Assembly: GCF_026167525.1 (NCBI RefSeq) | Contig: NZ_CP110679.1 | Location: 3,521,501-3,585,500, forward strand | Reading direction: 5' to 3' | Length of the DNA stretch: 64,000 bases | Source of the DNA: Sphingomonas sp. M1-B02 | GTDB taxonomy: Bacteria > Pseudomonadota > Alphaproteobacteria > Sphingomonadales > Sphingomonadaceae | Part shown: one piece after another, positions 9,223 through 18,481 of the stretch | How the letters are laid out: each line of letters begins with the position of its first letter | Numbering within the stretch: position 1 is the stretch's first letter | Notes under the pieces: model-generated | What the model was told of the DNA's origin: nothing | The model's input: only the letters and a program-made list of their open reading frames with translations | Database searches by the model: none | Made by a program: the position numbers and the translations under genes

Positions 9223-10523
9223 CACCAGCGGGTCTCGAATTTGTTGCGGAGGTAGATGGCGATCCCGTTCATTGCGAGCAGGAACACCAATAGCACGATG
9301 ATCGCCGCGCTGGTCTTCTCGACGAAGCCGCGGCTCACTTGATCCGACCACAGGAAGATCTGCACCGGCAGCACGGTCGCGGGATCGAAGAGCCCGCCCG
9401 GCGGGGTGACGATGAAGGCGCGCATCCCGATCAGCAGCAGCGGCGCGGTCTCGCCCAGCGCACGCGCCATGCCGATGATCGTGCCTGTCAGGATGCCGGG
9501 CAGCGCGATCGGCAATACGTGGTGGAACACTACCTGGATGCGGCTCGCGCCGATGCCGAGCGCGGCATCGCGGATCGACGGCGGCACCGATTTGATCGCG
9601 TTGCGCCCGGCGATGACGATCACCGGCATCACCATCAGCGCCAGCGTCATGCCGCCGACCAGCGGCGCCGAGCGCGGCAGATGCATGAAGTTCAGGAACA
9701 TCGCGAGGCCGAGCAGGCCGAAGATGATCGAGGGCACCGCGGCCAGATTGTTGATCGAAACCTCGATCAGGTCGGTCCAGCGGTTCTTGGGGGCATATTC
9801 CTCGAGATAGATGGCCGAGCAGACGCCGACCGGGAAGGCGATCAGCAGCGTCACGAACATCGTCAGCAGCGAACCCTTGAGCGCGCCCCAGATGCCCACG
9901 CCGGTGGGATCGGTCGCGTCCGATCCGGTCAGGAACTCGGCGTTGAAGCCCTGCACCAGCACGCCCTGATCACGCAGCTTCGCCGCCACGCGGGCAATTT
10001 CCGGATCGTTGCCGTCGCCCTTGGCCGCCAGCGCGATCGGGGAGGAGGCCGCAACGTGGATCGTCGCCCGTCCAGCCAGCAGGGCGGGATCGTCCTTCAG
10101 CGCGTCGCGCACCTGCACCCAGGCGTTTTCGGAGATATAGTCGGTGCCTTCGGGGCCATAAGCGGCCACCGCGGCGTTCTCGACTGCGTCCTGCAGTCCC
10201 GCGCTGGCCAGCGCCAAGTCGGCACCCTCGGCGCGCAACTGGTCGGGCGTTACCTCCAGCGCGGCCGCCTTGAAGTCGATCGGCAGCGCCAGCTCGGCGC
10301 GCTGGAAGCCGCCAATGCCCTGCCACAGCATCGTGATCAGCAGGAAGGCGAGGAAGCCCGCCGAGCCGACCACCGCCGCCAGCCCCCACATCCGGAAGCG
10401 CCGCTCCCTGCGGTAGCGCGATCGGATGCGCTTCTGCATCGAATCGGTGGTCCAGCCGGTCGGGGCGGCTGCGGCAGGCTCCTCCGCACTGGTCGGCAGC
10501 TGCGGGACGAGGGTCTCACTCAT
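9222..10523 (-). CDS. pstA: Phosphate ABC transporter permease PstA (DUF3333 type)
   Basis: Inner-membrane permease of the Pst importer. At 433 residues it is longer than E. coli PstA (about 296). A cytosolic N-terminus and a TM near residue 50 precede a periplasmic insert of about 140 residues, matching the DUF3333-type N-terminal region known for alphaproteobacterial PstA. The canonical six-helix permease domain follows, with the EAA-like loop [20 protein letters not shown]. It overlaps pstC by 8 nt and pstB by 1 nt. Confidence 0.95.
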   Translation of the reverse strand: MSETLVPQLPTSAEEPAAAAPTGWTTDSMQKRIRSRYRRERRFRMWGLAAVVGSAGFLAFLLITMLWQGIGGFQRAELALPIDFKAAALEVTPDQLRAEGADLALASAGLQDAVENAAVAAYGPEGTDYISENAWVQVRDALKDDPALLAGRATIHVAASSPIALAAKGDGNDPEIARVAAKLRDQGVLVQGFNAEFLTGSDATDPTGVGIWGALKGSLLTMFVTLLIAFPVGVCSAIYLEEYAPKNRWTDLIEVSINNLAAVPSIIFGLLGLAMFLNFMHLPRSAPLVGGMTLALMVMPVIVIAGRNAIKSVPPSIRDAALGIGASRIQVVFHHVLPIALPGILTGTIIGMARALGETAPLLLIGMRAFIVTPPGGLFDPATVLPVQIFLWSDQVSRGFVEKTSAAIIVLLVFLLAMNGIAIYLRNKFETRW

Positions 10524-11895
10524 AAGCTTCGCGATACTTCTTCACGACGCGCAGGGCGACGATGTTGAGGAGCAGGGTGATCATGAACAAGGTCAGCCCC
10601 AAGGCGAACGCCGCGAGCGTCTTGGGGCTGTCGAACGCGGTCTCGCCGGTCAGCAGGTCGACGATCTGCTTGGTGACGGTGGTCGCGCCTTCGAACGGGT
10701 TGAGCGTGATGTTGGCGGCGCCCGATGCGGCCATCACCACGATCATCGTCTCGCCGATCGCCCGGCTCACCGCGAGCAGCACGCCCGCGACCACGCCGGG
10801 CAAAGCGGCGGGGATCAGTACGCGCGAGATCGTCTCGCTGGTCGTCGCGCCCATCGCCAGCGATCCGTCGCGCATCGCGGTGGGGACGGCAGCGATCGAA
10901 TCGTCGGCCATCGACGAGACGAACGGGATGATCATGATCCCCATCACGATCCCGGCCGAAAGCGCGCTCTCCGAAGAGGCGAAGGTGAAGCCGAGCGACA
11001 CCGCGAAGTCGCGGATCAGCGGCCCCACCGTCAGCGCGGCGAAATAGCCATAGACCACGGTCGGCACGCCCGCGAGCATCTCGAGCGTCGGCTTCATCCA
11101 GGCGCGGAAGGTGCGCGGCGCATATTGGGTGAGGTAGATCGCGCTCATCAGCCCGAACGGGATCGCGATGATCATGGCGATCACCGCGCCGATGAAGAAG
11201 GTGCCCCAGAAAAGCGGCAGCGCGCCCAGATTGGCCCCCGGATCGTCGGCGCGGATCACCTGCGGGCTCCAGTTGAGCCCGAACAGGAAATCGGTGATCG
11301 GCACGATCCGGAAGAAGCGGACGCTCTCGAAGATCAGCGACAGGAAGATGCCGAGCGTGGTGAGGATCGCGATCAGCGACGCGATCAGCAGCAGCAGCAT
11401 CAGCGCGCGTTCGAACTTGGTCCGCGCCCGGAAATCGGGCTTCACCCGCGTGAACGCCCAGGCGCCGAACGCGAAGGCCAGGATCAGGGCGATCAGCGCG
11501 CCGATCCAGCTGTAGCGCGAGATCGCCGCGGCATAAGTCGGCGCAAGTTGCTCGGAAAGCGGGTAGAAAGCGCCATAGCTGCGCCCCTCGGCAATACTGC
11601 GCGCCTCGTTCAAAATCGTCTCGCGCTCGAAGCCGAAGCCGGGAAGCTGCGCCGCGGCGGGGGTCTGGAGCGCCGCTTCGGTCACCAGCCCGGGGCTGAT
11701 GTTCCACCAGATGGCGACAAACAGTAAAGCGGGCACCACCGCCCAGGTGGCGACATACCAACCATGTTGCCCCGGCAGGCTGTGCAGGCTGCGCGCGGGC
11801 AGGGCATGCGCCATTCGCGACGCGCGCGCCCGCGCGCTCAGCCACGCGACCAGGCCGAGCCCGAAGATCAGGAAGAGGAGCGCGTAGAGATTCAC
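10516..11895 (-). CDS. pstC: Phosphate ABC transporter permease PstC
   Basis: Partner permease to PstA. At 459 residues it has an N-terminal extension relative to E. coli PstC: two extra membrane segments near residues 1-20 and 40-65, plus a periplasmic stretch before the core. The permease core holds the EAA-like segment DGSLAMGATTSETISRVLIP. It ends inside the pstA start region (8-nt overlap), which implies translational coupling. pstS lies 43 bp upstream. Confidence 0.95.
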   Translation of the reverse strand: MNLYALLFLIFGLGLVAWLSARARASRMAHALPARSLHSLPGQHGWYVATWAVVPALLFVAIWWNISPGLVTEAALQTPAAAQLPGFGFERETILNEARSIAEGRSYGAFYPLSEQLAPTYAAAISRYSWIGALIALILAFAFGAWAFTRVKPDFRARTKFERALMLLLLIASLIAILTTLGIFLSLIFESVRFFRIVPITDFLFGLNWSPQVIRADDPGANLGALPLFWGTFFIGAVIAMIIAIPFGLMSAIYLTQYAPRTFRAWMKPTLEMLAGVPTVVYGYFAALTVGPLIRDFAVSLGFTFASSESALSAGIVMGIMIIPFVSSMADDSIAAVPTAMRDGSLAMGATTSETISRVLIPAALPGVVAGVLLAVSRAIGETMIVVMAASGAANITLNPFEGATTVTKQIVDLLTGETAFDSPKTLAAFALGLTLFMITLLLNIVALRVVKKYREAYE

Positions 11896-11938
11896 TGGCC
11901 GCCGCCGCGTGCTTGGTCGGCGCGAAGGAAGGAAAGGA

Positions 11939-12973
11939 TCACTTCAGATCGCTCCCCTGCATCACCCGGCCCTGCTCGATCGTCGCGGTCGCCTTGGCCC
12001 GATCCGCGTCGGACGAGGCGATCATGCCGCGCTTGGTAAGCGGGCCATCCGAATTCCACATCTTGCTATATTGCGTCAGGAATTCGGTTATTCCCGGCAC
12101 CGCCTTCAGATGCTGCTTCTTCACATAGACGAACAGCGGCCGCGCTCCCGGATATTGGCCCGAAGAGATGGTGGCATAGGTCGGCTCGACGTCATTGAAG
12201 GGCACGCCGCGCAGGCGCCCGCCATTTTCCTCGAGATAGGAATAGCCGAACACCCCGATCGCATTGGGATTCGCGGCCAGCTTCTGGACGATCAGATTGT
12301 CGTTCTCGCCCGAATCGACATAGGCGCCGTCCTCGCGGATGCGGGTGCACAGGTCGGCGGCGCGATCCTTGTCGGTCTTCTCGAATTGCTTGACCTCGGG
12401 ATAGGCCGCTTCGCAGCCCGGATGCATGATCAGCTCATGCAGCGAATCGCGCGTGCCGCTGGTCGCGGGCGGCCCCATCACGGTGATCGGCACCGCGGGC
12501 AGCGCCGGATTGATCTCCGACCACAATTTGGCGGTGTTGGGCTTGCCCATCGGGTTGGCCGCCAGCGCGCGATAGGCCTCGGCCAGCGTCAGCCTGATCT
12601 TGGGACCATTGACCGATTCGGCGAAGGCGATGCCGTCCATGCCCACCTGCACCTCCAGGATATCGGTGACGCCGTTGCGCTGGCACAGCTCGAATTCGCT
12701 GGGCGTCATCCGGCGCGAGGCGTTGGTCATGTCCGGATGCTGCGGGCCGACGCCCGCGCAAAACAGGCGCATGCCGCCACCGGTGCCGGTCGATTCGATC
12801 ACCGGCGCCTTGAAGCTCGATCCGTTGACGAACTGCTCGGCTACTGCGGTTGTGAAGGGATAGACGGTGGAGGATCCGACGATCTTGATCTGGTCCCGCG
12901 ACGCCTGACCGCCCCCTCCGCCGCAGGCGGACAGAGCGAGCGCGGAAAGCGCGATCATCGGGGTGCAACGCAT
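11939..12973 (-). CDS. pstS: Phosphate-binding periplasmic protein PstS
   Basis: 344-residue solute-binding protein that delivers phosphate to PstCAB. The N-terminus carries a lipobox-like LSAC (Cys17), so it is probably a lipoprotein. A Gly-rich linker is followed by the hallmark IVGSSTVYPF and later ATSGTRDS, both phosphate-contact loops in this family. AGGGA lies 8 nt before the ATG. It is the first pst gene; a candidate PHO box overlaps the end of phoR just upstream. Confidence 0.95.
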   Translation of the reverse strand: MRCTPMIALSALALSACGGGGGQASRDQIKIVGSSTVYPFTTAVAEQFVNGSSFKAPVIESTGTGGGMRLFCAGVGPQHPDMTNASRRMTPSEFELCQRNGVTDILEVQVGMDGIAFAESVNGPKIRLTLAEAYRALAANPMGKPNTAKLWSEINPALPAVPITVMGPPATSGTRDSLHELIMHPGCEAAYPEVKQFEKTDKDRAADLCTRIREDGAYVDSGENDNLIVQKLAANPNAIGVFGYSYLEENGGRLRGVPFNDVEPTYATISSGQYPGARPLFVYVKKQHLKAVPGITEFLTQYSKMWNSDGPLTKRGMIASSDADRAKATATIEQGRVMQGSDLK

Positions 12974-13005
12974 GGAGTAATCCCTCGGCCGGTCGGCGAC
13001 TCGCA

Positions 13006-13021
13006 GGGGCCGGCCGGCCCC
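13006..13021. repeat. 16-bp GC palindrome in the pstS leader
   Basis: GGGGCCGGCCGGCCCC is a perfect self-complementary 16-mer between the phoR stop and the pstS ATG. In RNA it would fold as a small stable hairpin. It may protect the pstS mRNA 5' region or weakly attenuate transcription; neither can be decided from sequence. Confidence 0.4.
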
Positions 13022-13036
13022 TTCGCGCCAGCCTCT

Positions 13037-13065
13037 GTTTCAGTTGCATTACGTCATGATGACAG
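13037..13065 (-). promoter_or_regulatory. Candidate PHO box upstream of pstS
   Basis: On the minus strand three 7-mers recur with an 11-base period: CTGTCAT (13065-13059), ACGTAAT and CTGAAAC (13043-13037). The first matches the PhoB half-site CTGTCAT exactly and the others are degenerate. The site overlaps the phoR stop codon and lies about 64 bp before the pstS ATG. Confidence 0.45.
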
Positions 13066-14259
13066 CGTGCCCGTGGGAAGCAGAATCGTTACGCTGGTGC
13101 CCACCCCGACCGTGCTCGCGATATCGAGCCGTCCGCGATGCCGTTCGATGATATGCTTGACGATGGCCAGGCCCAGCCCGGTGCCGCCCGCCTGGCGGCT
13201 GCGCCCCGAATCGACTCGATAGAAGCGCTCGGTGAGCCGCGGCAGATGCTGCGCCGGAATGCCCTCGCCCTCGTCGGTGACCGTCAGCCGCACCATCGCT
13301 TCGCCTTCGGGCGCGAGCGAGATCGTGACCGGGGTCGCGTCGCGGCCATATTTCATCGCATTGCCGATCACATTGTGGAGCAATTGGCTGAGCTGGCTGG
13401 CGTCGCCGCGCACGGGCTGGACGTCGGCGATCCGGCGCACCAGGTCGGCGGAGCGCGGGCTGCTCGAAAGCTCGGCGGTCACCTGCTCGATCAGCGTGCC
13501 CAGCTCGACCTTGTCGCTCGGCGCGCGATATTTCTCGGCCTCGATCCGGCTGAGCGAAATCAGATCGTCCACCAATCGCTGCATCCGCCGCGCCTCGCCG
13601 AACATGATCTTCAGGAAACGCTCGCGCGTCGCGGGATCGTCGCCGGCTTCCTCGCGCAGCGTCTCGATATAGCCGAGCAGCGAGGCGAGCGGCGTGCGCA
13701 GCTCGTGGCTGGCATTGGCCACGAAATCGACTCGCATCCGCTCCGCGGCATAGCTGCCGGTGCGATCGAAAAGATGAACGATCCGCCGCCCGTCGGGCAG
13801 CGCCTGCACGCGCATCTCCCAGCGCTGATCGCGATTGCCCAGGCCGACCAGGTGGATCGGTGCACCGGGAACACCGTCATCGGGGTTCGACAAGCGCTCG
13901 GCGGCGGCCGGGTGGCGGATCGCCACGCGGACGTCCTCACCCAGGATATGCTCGCCCAGCAATTGCCGCGCCCCGCGGTTCGCGGCCTCGACCCGGTTCT
14001 GCCCGATTACCAGCAGCGGCTCGGCAACCGCATCGATCACCTCTTCGATGCCGATATCGCTGCCGGTCGCGGCGGTCGGGGCGGGGGAGGGGGCCGCATC
14101 GCCGCCGCCGCCCGCGATCATCGCAGCGATCCCGGCACCGACCAGCACGACCAGGCTCGCCTCGATGTCGCTGGTGATCAGGTAGCAGGTCAGCGCCGCC
14201 AGCGCCGCCACGATCAGTGCCAAAAAGGAACGCAAGCCGAAGAATGAAGACATGTGCAT
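13054..14259 (-). CDS. phoR: Phosphate regulon sensor histidine kinase PhoR
   Basis: Membrane-bound kinase that phosphorylates PhoB. It has 401 residues with two N-terminal membrane helices (about 8-28 and 34-50). A PAS-like domain spans roughly 70-170 and HisKA holds His185 in NASHELRTPLAS. The HATPase domain has the N box HNVIGNAMKYG and G boxes DEGEGIP and GGTGLGLAI. It heads the phoR-pst-phoU-phoB cluster. An alternative ATG two codons in would change little. Confidence 0.94.
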   Translation of the reverse strand: MHMSSFFGLRSFLALIVAALAALTCYLITSDIEASLVVLVGAGIAAMIAGGGGDAAPSPAPTAATGSDIGIEEVIDAVAEPLLVIGQNRVEAANRGARQLLGEHILGEDVRVAIRHPAAAERLSNPDDGVPGAPIHLVGLGNRDQRWEMRVQALPDGRRIVHLFDRTGSYAAERMRVDFVANASHELRTPLASLLGYIETLREEAGDDPATRERFLKIMFGEARRMQRLVDDLISLSRIEAEKYRAPSDKVELGTLIEQVTAELSSSPRSADLVRRIADVQPVRGDASQLSQLLHNVIGNAMKYGRDATPVTISLAPEGEAMVRLTVTDEGEGIPAQHLPRLTERFYRVDSGRSRQAGGTGLGLAIVKHIIERHRGRLDIASTVGVGTSVTILLPTGTLSS

Positions 14260-14314
14260 CCATCTACCAGCGATTTACGATTGCGAAAGGCGCGCGGGCG
14301 CAGGATGAGGCATT

Positions 14315-14698
14315 ATGGGTGACGAGACCAAAATTCCGGCGGCAACGCGCCGTGCCTTGATGCTGGGCGCGGCAAGCGCCTCGGCGATCGTTTCGATCCG
14401 CCCGGCACTCGCACAGACCAGTGCGTCCGTCCTGAGCTGCGAGATTCCCGTCCCCGATCCGGCACGCGCCGGCAATTATATCGCGGCGGACGGCTCGCTG
14501 GTGCCCGCCGGCACCAAGGGCGCCTATCCGCCCCCCGGAATCTCCTACAAGGCCGAGGATGTGAAGAGGGCGCTGGCGGGCGGCACCTTGCCGGGCACCG
14601 ATTATGAGCGCAGCCGGGCCTACACCAATTATATCCGCCGCCTGCAATCGGGCACCAGCGGCTTCACCTGCTTCGCCTCGCTGCAGATGCCGCGCTGA
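14315..14698 (+). CDS. Tat-type secreted small protein in the HprK-related kinase A cassette
   Basis: 127 residues with GAGG 6 nt before the ATG. The N-terminus carries a twin-arginine motif (TRRALML) and a hydrophobic stretch ending PALAQ, so cleavage near residue 33 is likely. The mature part of about 94 residues has two cysteines (SCEIPVPD and FTCFASL) and no family I recognise. It lies 37 bp upstream of the PqqD-like gene on the same strand, so it may be a partner or substrate of that cassette; this is inference from position only. Confidence 0.75.
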   Translation: MGDETKIPAATRRALMLGAASASAIVSIRPALAQTSASVLSCEIPVPDPARAGNYIAADGSLVPAGTKGAYPPPGISYKAEDVKRALAGGTLPGTDYERSRAYTNYIRRLQSGTSGFTCFASLQMPR

Positions 14699-14735
14699 TC
14701 CAATCCGTCGTTCGCCACGCGGGGAGGGGCAGGCC

Positions 14736-15014
14736 ATGATCCGATACCATGCCGCCCCCGCCGCAACGCTGCGCATCGTCCCGCTCGATGCGCTGACGCT
14801 GATCTTCCACCGCGCATCCGGCATCACGCATGTCGTCGATTCGCCGGTCCCCGAAATCCTCGAAGCGCTGGGCGATGAAGCGCTGACCAGCGAGAGCCTG
14901 CTCCAGCGGCTCGCGGATCGCTTCGATCTGGTAGACGCCGATCCCTTGTCGCTCGCGGTGCGGCTCGACGAACTCGTCGCCGCCGGACTGGTGGAACGCC
15001 GATGCGCCACGTAA
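14736..15014 (+). CDS. PqqD-like protein of the HPr-rel-A system
   Basis: 92-residue PqqD-family winged-helix protein; relatives act as peptide chaperones for RiPP-modifying enzymes. The ATG at 14736 follows GGGGAGGGG. The fold is suggested by THVVDSPVPEILEALGD and the C-terminal RLDELVAAGLVERR. Proteins like this are annotated as HPr-rel-A system PqqD-family chaperones when next to HprK-related kinase A, as here. It overlaps the kinase gene by 13 nt, so translation is probably coupled. Confidence 0.8.
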   Translation: MIRYHAAPAATLRIVPLDALTLIFHRASGITHVVDSPVPEILEALGDEALTSESLLQRLADRFDLVDADPLSLAVRLDELVAAGLVERRCAT

Positions 15015-15862
15015 CCGGCCTCCGCATCGGCCCGATCGGCTTCCGCATCGGCTGCGACTGGCGCGCGCCGATCGCCGCGCTCGACGATCTCTACGCGGAG
15101 TATCCCAAGCCCCAGGACGACATCCCCGATTTCAACGTCCACCTCTTCGCCGCGCGCCCGTGGCGGCTGCTGCTGCGCCCTTCGGTGCATATCGGCGGCG
15201 ATTTCGTGATCCCCGATGCCGCCCCGCTGCCGCTGGCGCAGGGGCTGCTCGCAGCCGAAATGGGGATGAACCTCCAGATGGCGCTCGGCCAGCGCCGCTA
15301 TCTGCTGCTCCACGCCTCGGCAGTCGAGCGCGACGGCAAGGCGCTGCTGATGACCGGCGCCTCGGGCGCGGGCAAATCGACGCTGGCAGCGCTGCTGATG
15401 GCGCAGGGCTGGCGGCTGATGGGCGACGAGTTCGCGCTGCTCGATCCCGCCACCGGCCTGATCCACGGCTTCCCCCGCCTGATCAGCCTGAAGAACGAAG
15501 CGGTTGGCGTGCTCGAACAGGCGCTCCCCAAGGCGCGCTTCGGCCCCCGGCTGGAGGGCACGCCCAAGGGACTCATCCGCCATCTGGTACCCGACGCCCG
15601 CGCGATCGCCGCAATGGACGCCCCCGCGCGGCCGGCGCTGATCCTGTTTCCCAATTTCGGCTTCGAAAGCGCCGAGCGCGAGGTCATGCCGAGCGAAACC
15701 TTCGTCCGCCTGACCCAGGCCTCGACCAACTATGTCACGCTCGCCGAGCCCGGCTTCGAGGGGCTGACGACGCTCGTCCGCACCGTTCCGGCCCGCGCGC
15801 TCGACTATCCCGACACCAAGACCGCGCTCGCGCAGGTCGAGCGGCTGTGGGGTAACCTATGA
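15002..15862 (+). CDS. HprK-related kinase A
   Basis: 286-residue P-loop protein resembling the C-terminal domain of HPr kinase/phosphorylase but lacking its N-terminal domain. Walker A is GASGAGKST at residues 119-127, preceded by LLLHASAVE, which matches the HprK beta-strand pattern. GDEFALLD follows about 20 residues after the P-loop. The family is known from the HPr-rel-A cassette (PqqD-like, kinase, nucleotidyltransferase). The substrate is unknown and no HPr gene is in the window. Confidence 0.85.
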   Translation: MRHVTGLRIGPIGFRIGCDWRAPIAALDDLYAEYPKPQDDIPDFNVHLFAARPWRLLLRPSVHIGGDFVIPDAAPLPLAQGLLAAEMGMNLQMALGQRRYLLLHASAVERDGKALLMTGASGAGKSTLAALLMAQGWRLMGDEFALLDPATGLIHGFPRLISLKNEAVGVLEQALPKARFGPRLEGTPKGLIRHLVPDARAIAAMDAPARPALILFPNFGFESAEREVMPSETFVRLTQASTNYVTLAEPGFEGLTTLVRTVPARALDYPDTKTALAQVERLWGNL

Positions 15863-15871
15863 CCCAAATCC

Positions 15872-15980
15872 GTCACCCCCGCGAAGGCGGGGGCCCATCT
15901 CCCGGACATGACAGCGGCACCACAGCCGTTGTACGACCGGGCGATTGCAGGAGATGGGCCCCCGCTTTCGCGGGGGTGAC
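15872..15980. repeat. Long intergenic palindrome (GTCACCCCCGCG type)
   Basis: Arms 15872-15902 and 15950-15980 are complementary at 30 of 31 positions and begin GTCACCCCCGCGAAGGCGGG. The 47-bp loop is non-repetitive. It lies between the kinase and nucleotidyltransferase genes and belongs to the same family as the repeats at 51702-51774 and 53225-53305. It would form a very stable hairpin in the operon mRNA. Confidence 0.85.
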
Positions 15981-15998
15981 GAGGAGGAGCGGCGCATC

Positions 15999-17036
15999 AT
16001 GAACGCCGAGATCCTCGTCCAGGCCCTCCGCGACCCCGCCTCGACCGAATCGCTGGACGGCGAAGGCTGGACGGCCCTCCTCGCCATCGCCCGCGCCGAG
16101 CAGCTCATCGGCACGCTCGCCCACCGCGTCGCAGGACTGCCCAAACCCGCCGCCGCCGCGCGCATCCTCGAAGACGCGCGCACCGCCGCCGAACAAGGCC
16201 GCGCCGCCGCGCTCTGGGAAGCCGAGATGGCCCGCCGCGCGCTTGCGGACAGCGGCATGCCCGTGGTCCTGCTCAAGGGCACCGCCTACGTCGCCGCCGG
16301 CCTCTCCGCCGGGGTAGGGCGCGCGATCGGCGATCTCGATATCCTCGTCCCCCGCCCGCGGATCGAGGAAGCCGAAGCGCTGCTACTCGCCGCCGGCTGG
16401 GAATGGGTGAAGCCCGACCCCTATGACGACGCATATTATCGCCGCTGGATGCACGAACTCCCCCCGCTGATCCACCGCGACCGCGATCGGATGATCGACG
16501 TCCACCATACGATCCTGCCGCTCACTGCACGGATTACGCCCTATCCAGCCCAAATGATGGAGCAGAGTGTCGAGCTAGAGAACGGCCTTCGTATCCTGTG
16601 CCCTCAACATATGATCGTACACGCCGCGGCGCACCTGCTCGCGGATGGAGACCTCGCCGGAGGCATGCGCAATCTCTGGGACATCGACCAGCTCTGCCGC
16701 GAATTCGCTGATCAGGACGAGCATTTTTACCTCAGCGTTGCTGAGGAGGGTTGGTACCACGGCCTGCAATCGGCCGTCATGCAGGCGCTGCGCCTGTCGC
16801 ATCAACTCTACGGTACGCCGCTCCAAGAATATTCCAGCCCAATCCGCGTCGATTTCACCCCGCAGCGGTCGGACCCGCTCTACCGCCGTCGCCTGCTCGC
16901 CCGCGACGGCTGGGGCCGGCAGAGCCACAAGCTCACCCGCTTCGCCTTCTTCGTGCGCAGCCACTGGATCCGCATGCCCCCGGCGATGCTCGCGCGCCAC
17001 CTGTGGACCAAATGGCGCAAGGGCCACACGCCCTGA
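15999..17036 (+). CDS. Nucleotidyltransferase family protein of the HPr-rel-A cassette
   Basis: 345 residues from the ATG at 15999, after GAGGAGGAG. It resembles the NTP_transf_5 (PF14907-like) group: VVLLKGTAYV near residue 88, then RAIGDLDILVPRPRIEEAE, the Gx13-15DxD-style nucleotidyltransferase signature with Asp residues for metal binding, then DVHHTILP. The longer frame upstream is translated repeat sequence and is rejected. It is the last gene of the cassette, before glmU. Confidence 0.8.
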   Translation: MNAEILVQALRDPASTESLDGEGWTALLAIARAEQLIGTLAHRVAGLPKPAAAARILEDARTAAEQGRAAALWEAEMARRALADSGMPVVLLKGTAYVAAGLSAGVGRAIGDLDILVPRPRIEEAEALLLAAGWEWVKPDPYDDAYYRRWMHELPPLIHRDRDRMIDVHHTILPLTARITPYPAQMMEQSVELENGLRILCPQHMIVHAAAHLLADGDLAGGMRNLWDIDQLCREFADQDEHFYLSVAEEGWYHGLQSAVMQALRLSHQLYGTPLQEYSSPIRVDFTPQRSDPLYRRRLLARDGWGRQSHKLTRFAFFVRSHWIRMPPAMLARHLWTKWRKGHTP

Positions 17037-17094
17037 CGCGCGCCGCTATGGAATTGGCAAGACTATCATGGCAGGGCGATCCGCGGAGGGGCCA

Positions 17095-18456
17095 ATGACA
17101 TCGCCAATAGCCGCCGTCATCCTTGCCGCGGGCAAGGGCACGCGGATGAAGTCCGATCTGCACAAGGTGCTGCACCCGATCGCGGGGCGGCCGATGCTGC
17201 TGCATCTGATCGACAGCGTCGCCGCGCTCGATCCCGCGCGCACGATCGTCGTGGTCGGGGCTGGCCGCGAACAGGTCGAGAAGGCAGTCCACCCCCACGG
17301 CGCCGAGACCGTCGAACAGGTCGAGCAACTCGGCACCGGCCACGCCGTCCGCCAGGCCGAAGCGCCGCTCGCGGGCTGCGAAGGCGACGTCCTGATCCTC
17401 TATGGCGACGTTCCTCTGGTCTCCACCGCGACGATGCGCCGCATGCTCGAACGCCTCCACGGCCCCGATGCGCCCGCCGCAGTCGTCCTCGGCTTCCGTC
17501 CCGCCGATCCCGCCGCTTATGGCCGAGTCATCGCCGATGGGCAGGGCCACATCATCAAGATGGTCGAGTTCAAGGACGCGACGCCCGACGAACGCGCCGA
17601 GACGCTGTGCAATTCCGGCCTGATGGCGGTCCGCGCCGCCGATCTGTTCGCGTTGCTCGCCAAAGTCACCAACGACAATGCCGCGGGCGAATATTATCTG
17701 CCCGACATCGTCATGCTCGCCGCCGCCGAGGGCCACCCCTCCGCGGTGATCGAGACGCTGGCCTATGAAGTCACCGGGGTGAACAGCCGCGGTGAGCTCG
17801 CCGCGCTCGAAGCCGAATGGCAGCAGGCGCGCCGCATCCGCGCGATGGCCGACGGCGCCACGCTGGTCGCGCCCGAGACGGTTTTCTTTTCGCACGACAC
17901 CAGGGTCGGCCGCGACGTGGTGATCGAGCCCAACGTGGTCTTCGGCCCCGGCGTCGAGATCGCCGACCGCGTCGATATCCACGCCTTCAGCCACCTCGAA
18001 GGGGCCATCGTGATGAGCGGCGCCTCGGTCGGCCCCTATGCCCGCCTGCGCCCCGGATCGGTCCTGGAGCAAGGCTCGAAGGTCGGCAATTTCGTCGAGA
18101 TGAAGAAGGCAGTGCTCGGCCCCGGCGCCAAGGCCAGCCACCTGACCTATCTCGGCGACGCGAAGGTGGGGGCGGGGGCCAATATCGGCGCGGGGACGAT
18201 CACCTGCAATTATGACGGCTTCCTGAAATATGGCACCGAGATCGGCCACGGCGCCTTCATCGGCTCGAACAGCGCGCTCGTCGCGCCGGTCAGGATCGGC
18301 GACGGCGCGATCGTCGCCGCGGGATCGGTGGTGACGAAGGACGTCGAGGCGAACGCGCTCGGCATCGCCCGCGCCAAGCAGGACGTAAAACCCGGCTGGG
18401 CGCGCCGCTTCCGCGAGATCATGTCTGCCAAGAAGGCGGACAAGGCTGGAAAATGA
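17095..18456 (+). CDS. glmU: Bifunctional GlcNAc-1-P uridyltransferase / GlcN-1-P acetyltransferase GlmU
   Basis: Makes UDP-GlcNAc for peptidoglycan and lipid A. It is 453 residues, the family length. The ATG at 17095 follows GGAGGGG. The N-terminal pyrophosphorylase domain has LAAGKGTRMKSDLHKVLHP, and the C-terminal left-handed beta helix has the acetyltransferase residues in NFVEMKKAVLG and TCNYDG. The 59-bp gap from the preceding gene suggests possible read-through. glmS follows after a toxin-antitoxin pair. Confidence 0.97.
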   Translation: MTSPIAAVILAAGKGTRMKSDLHKVLHPIAGRPMLLHLIDSVAALDPARTIVVVGAGREQVEKAVHPHGAETVEQVEQLGTGHAVRQAEAPLAGCEGDVLILYGDVPLVSTATMRRMLERLHGPDAPAAVVLGFRPADPAAYGRVIADGQGHIIKMVEFKDATPDERAETLCNSGLMAVRAADLFALLAKVTNDNAAGEYYLPDIVMLAAAEGHPSAVIETLAYEVTGVNSRGELAALEAEWQQARRIRAMADGATLVAPETVFFSHDTRVGRDVVIEPNVVFGPGVEIADRVDIHAFSHLEGAIVMSGASVGPYARLRPGSVLEQGSKVGNFVEMKKAVLGPGAKASHLTYLGDAKVGAGANIGAGTITCNYDGFLKYGTEIGHGAFIGSNSALVAPVRIGDGAIVAAGSVVTKDVEANALGIARAKQDVKPGWARRFREIMSAKKADKAGK

Positions 18457-18481
18457 TATCGCGGGGTGATATCTAATTGCC

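Noticed and set aside
8272..9255. Plus-strand open frame over pstB and the palindromic element
   Set aside because: It runs antisense to pstB, whose ATP-binding motifs are intact; nothing in it looks like a known protein.
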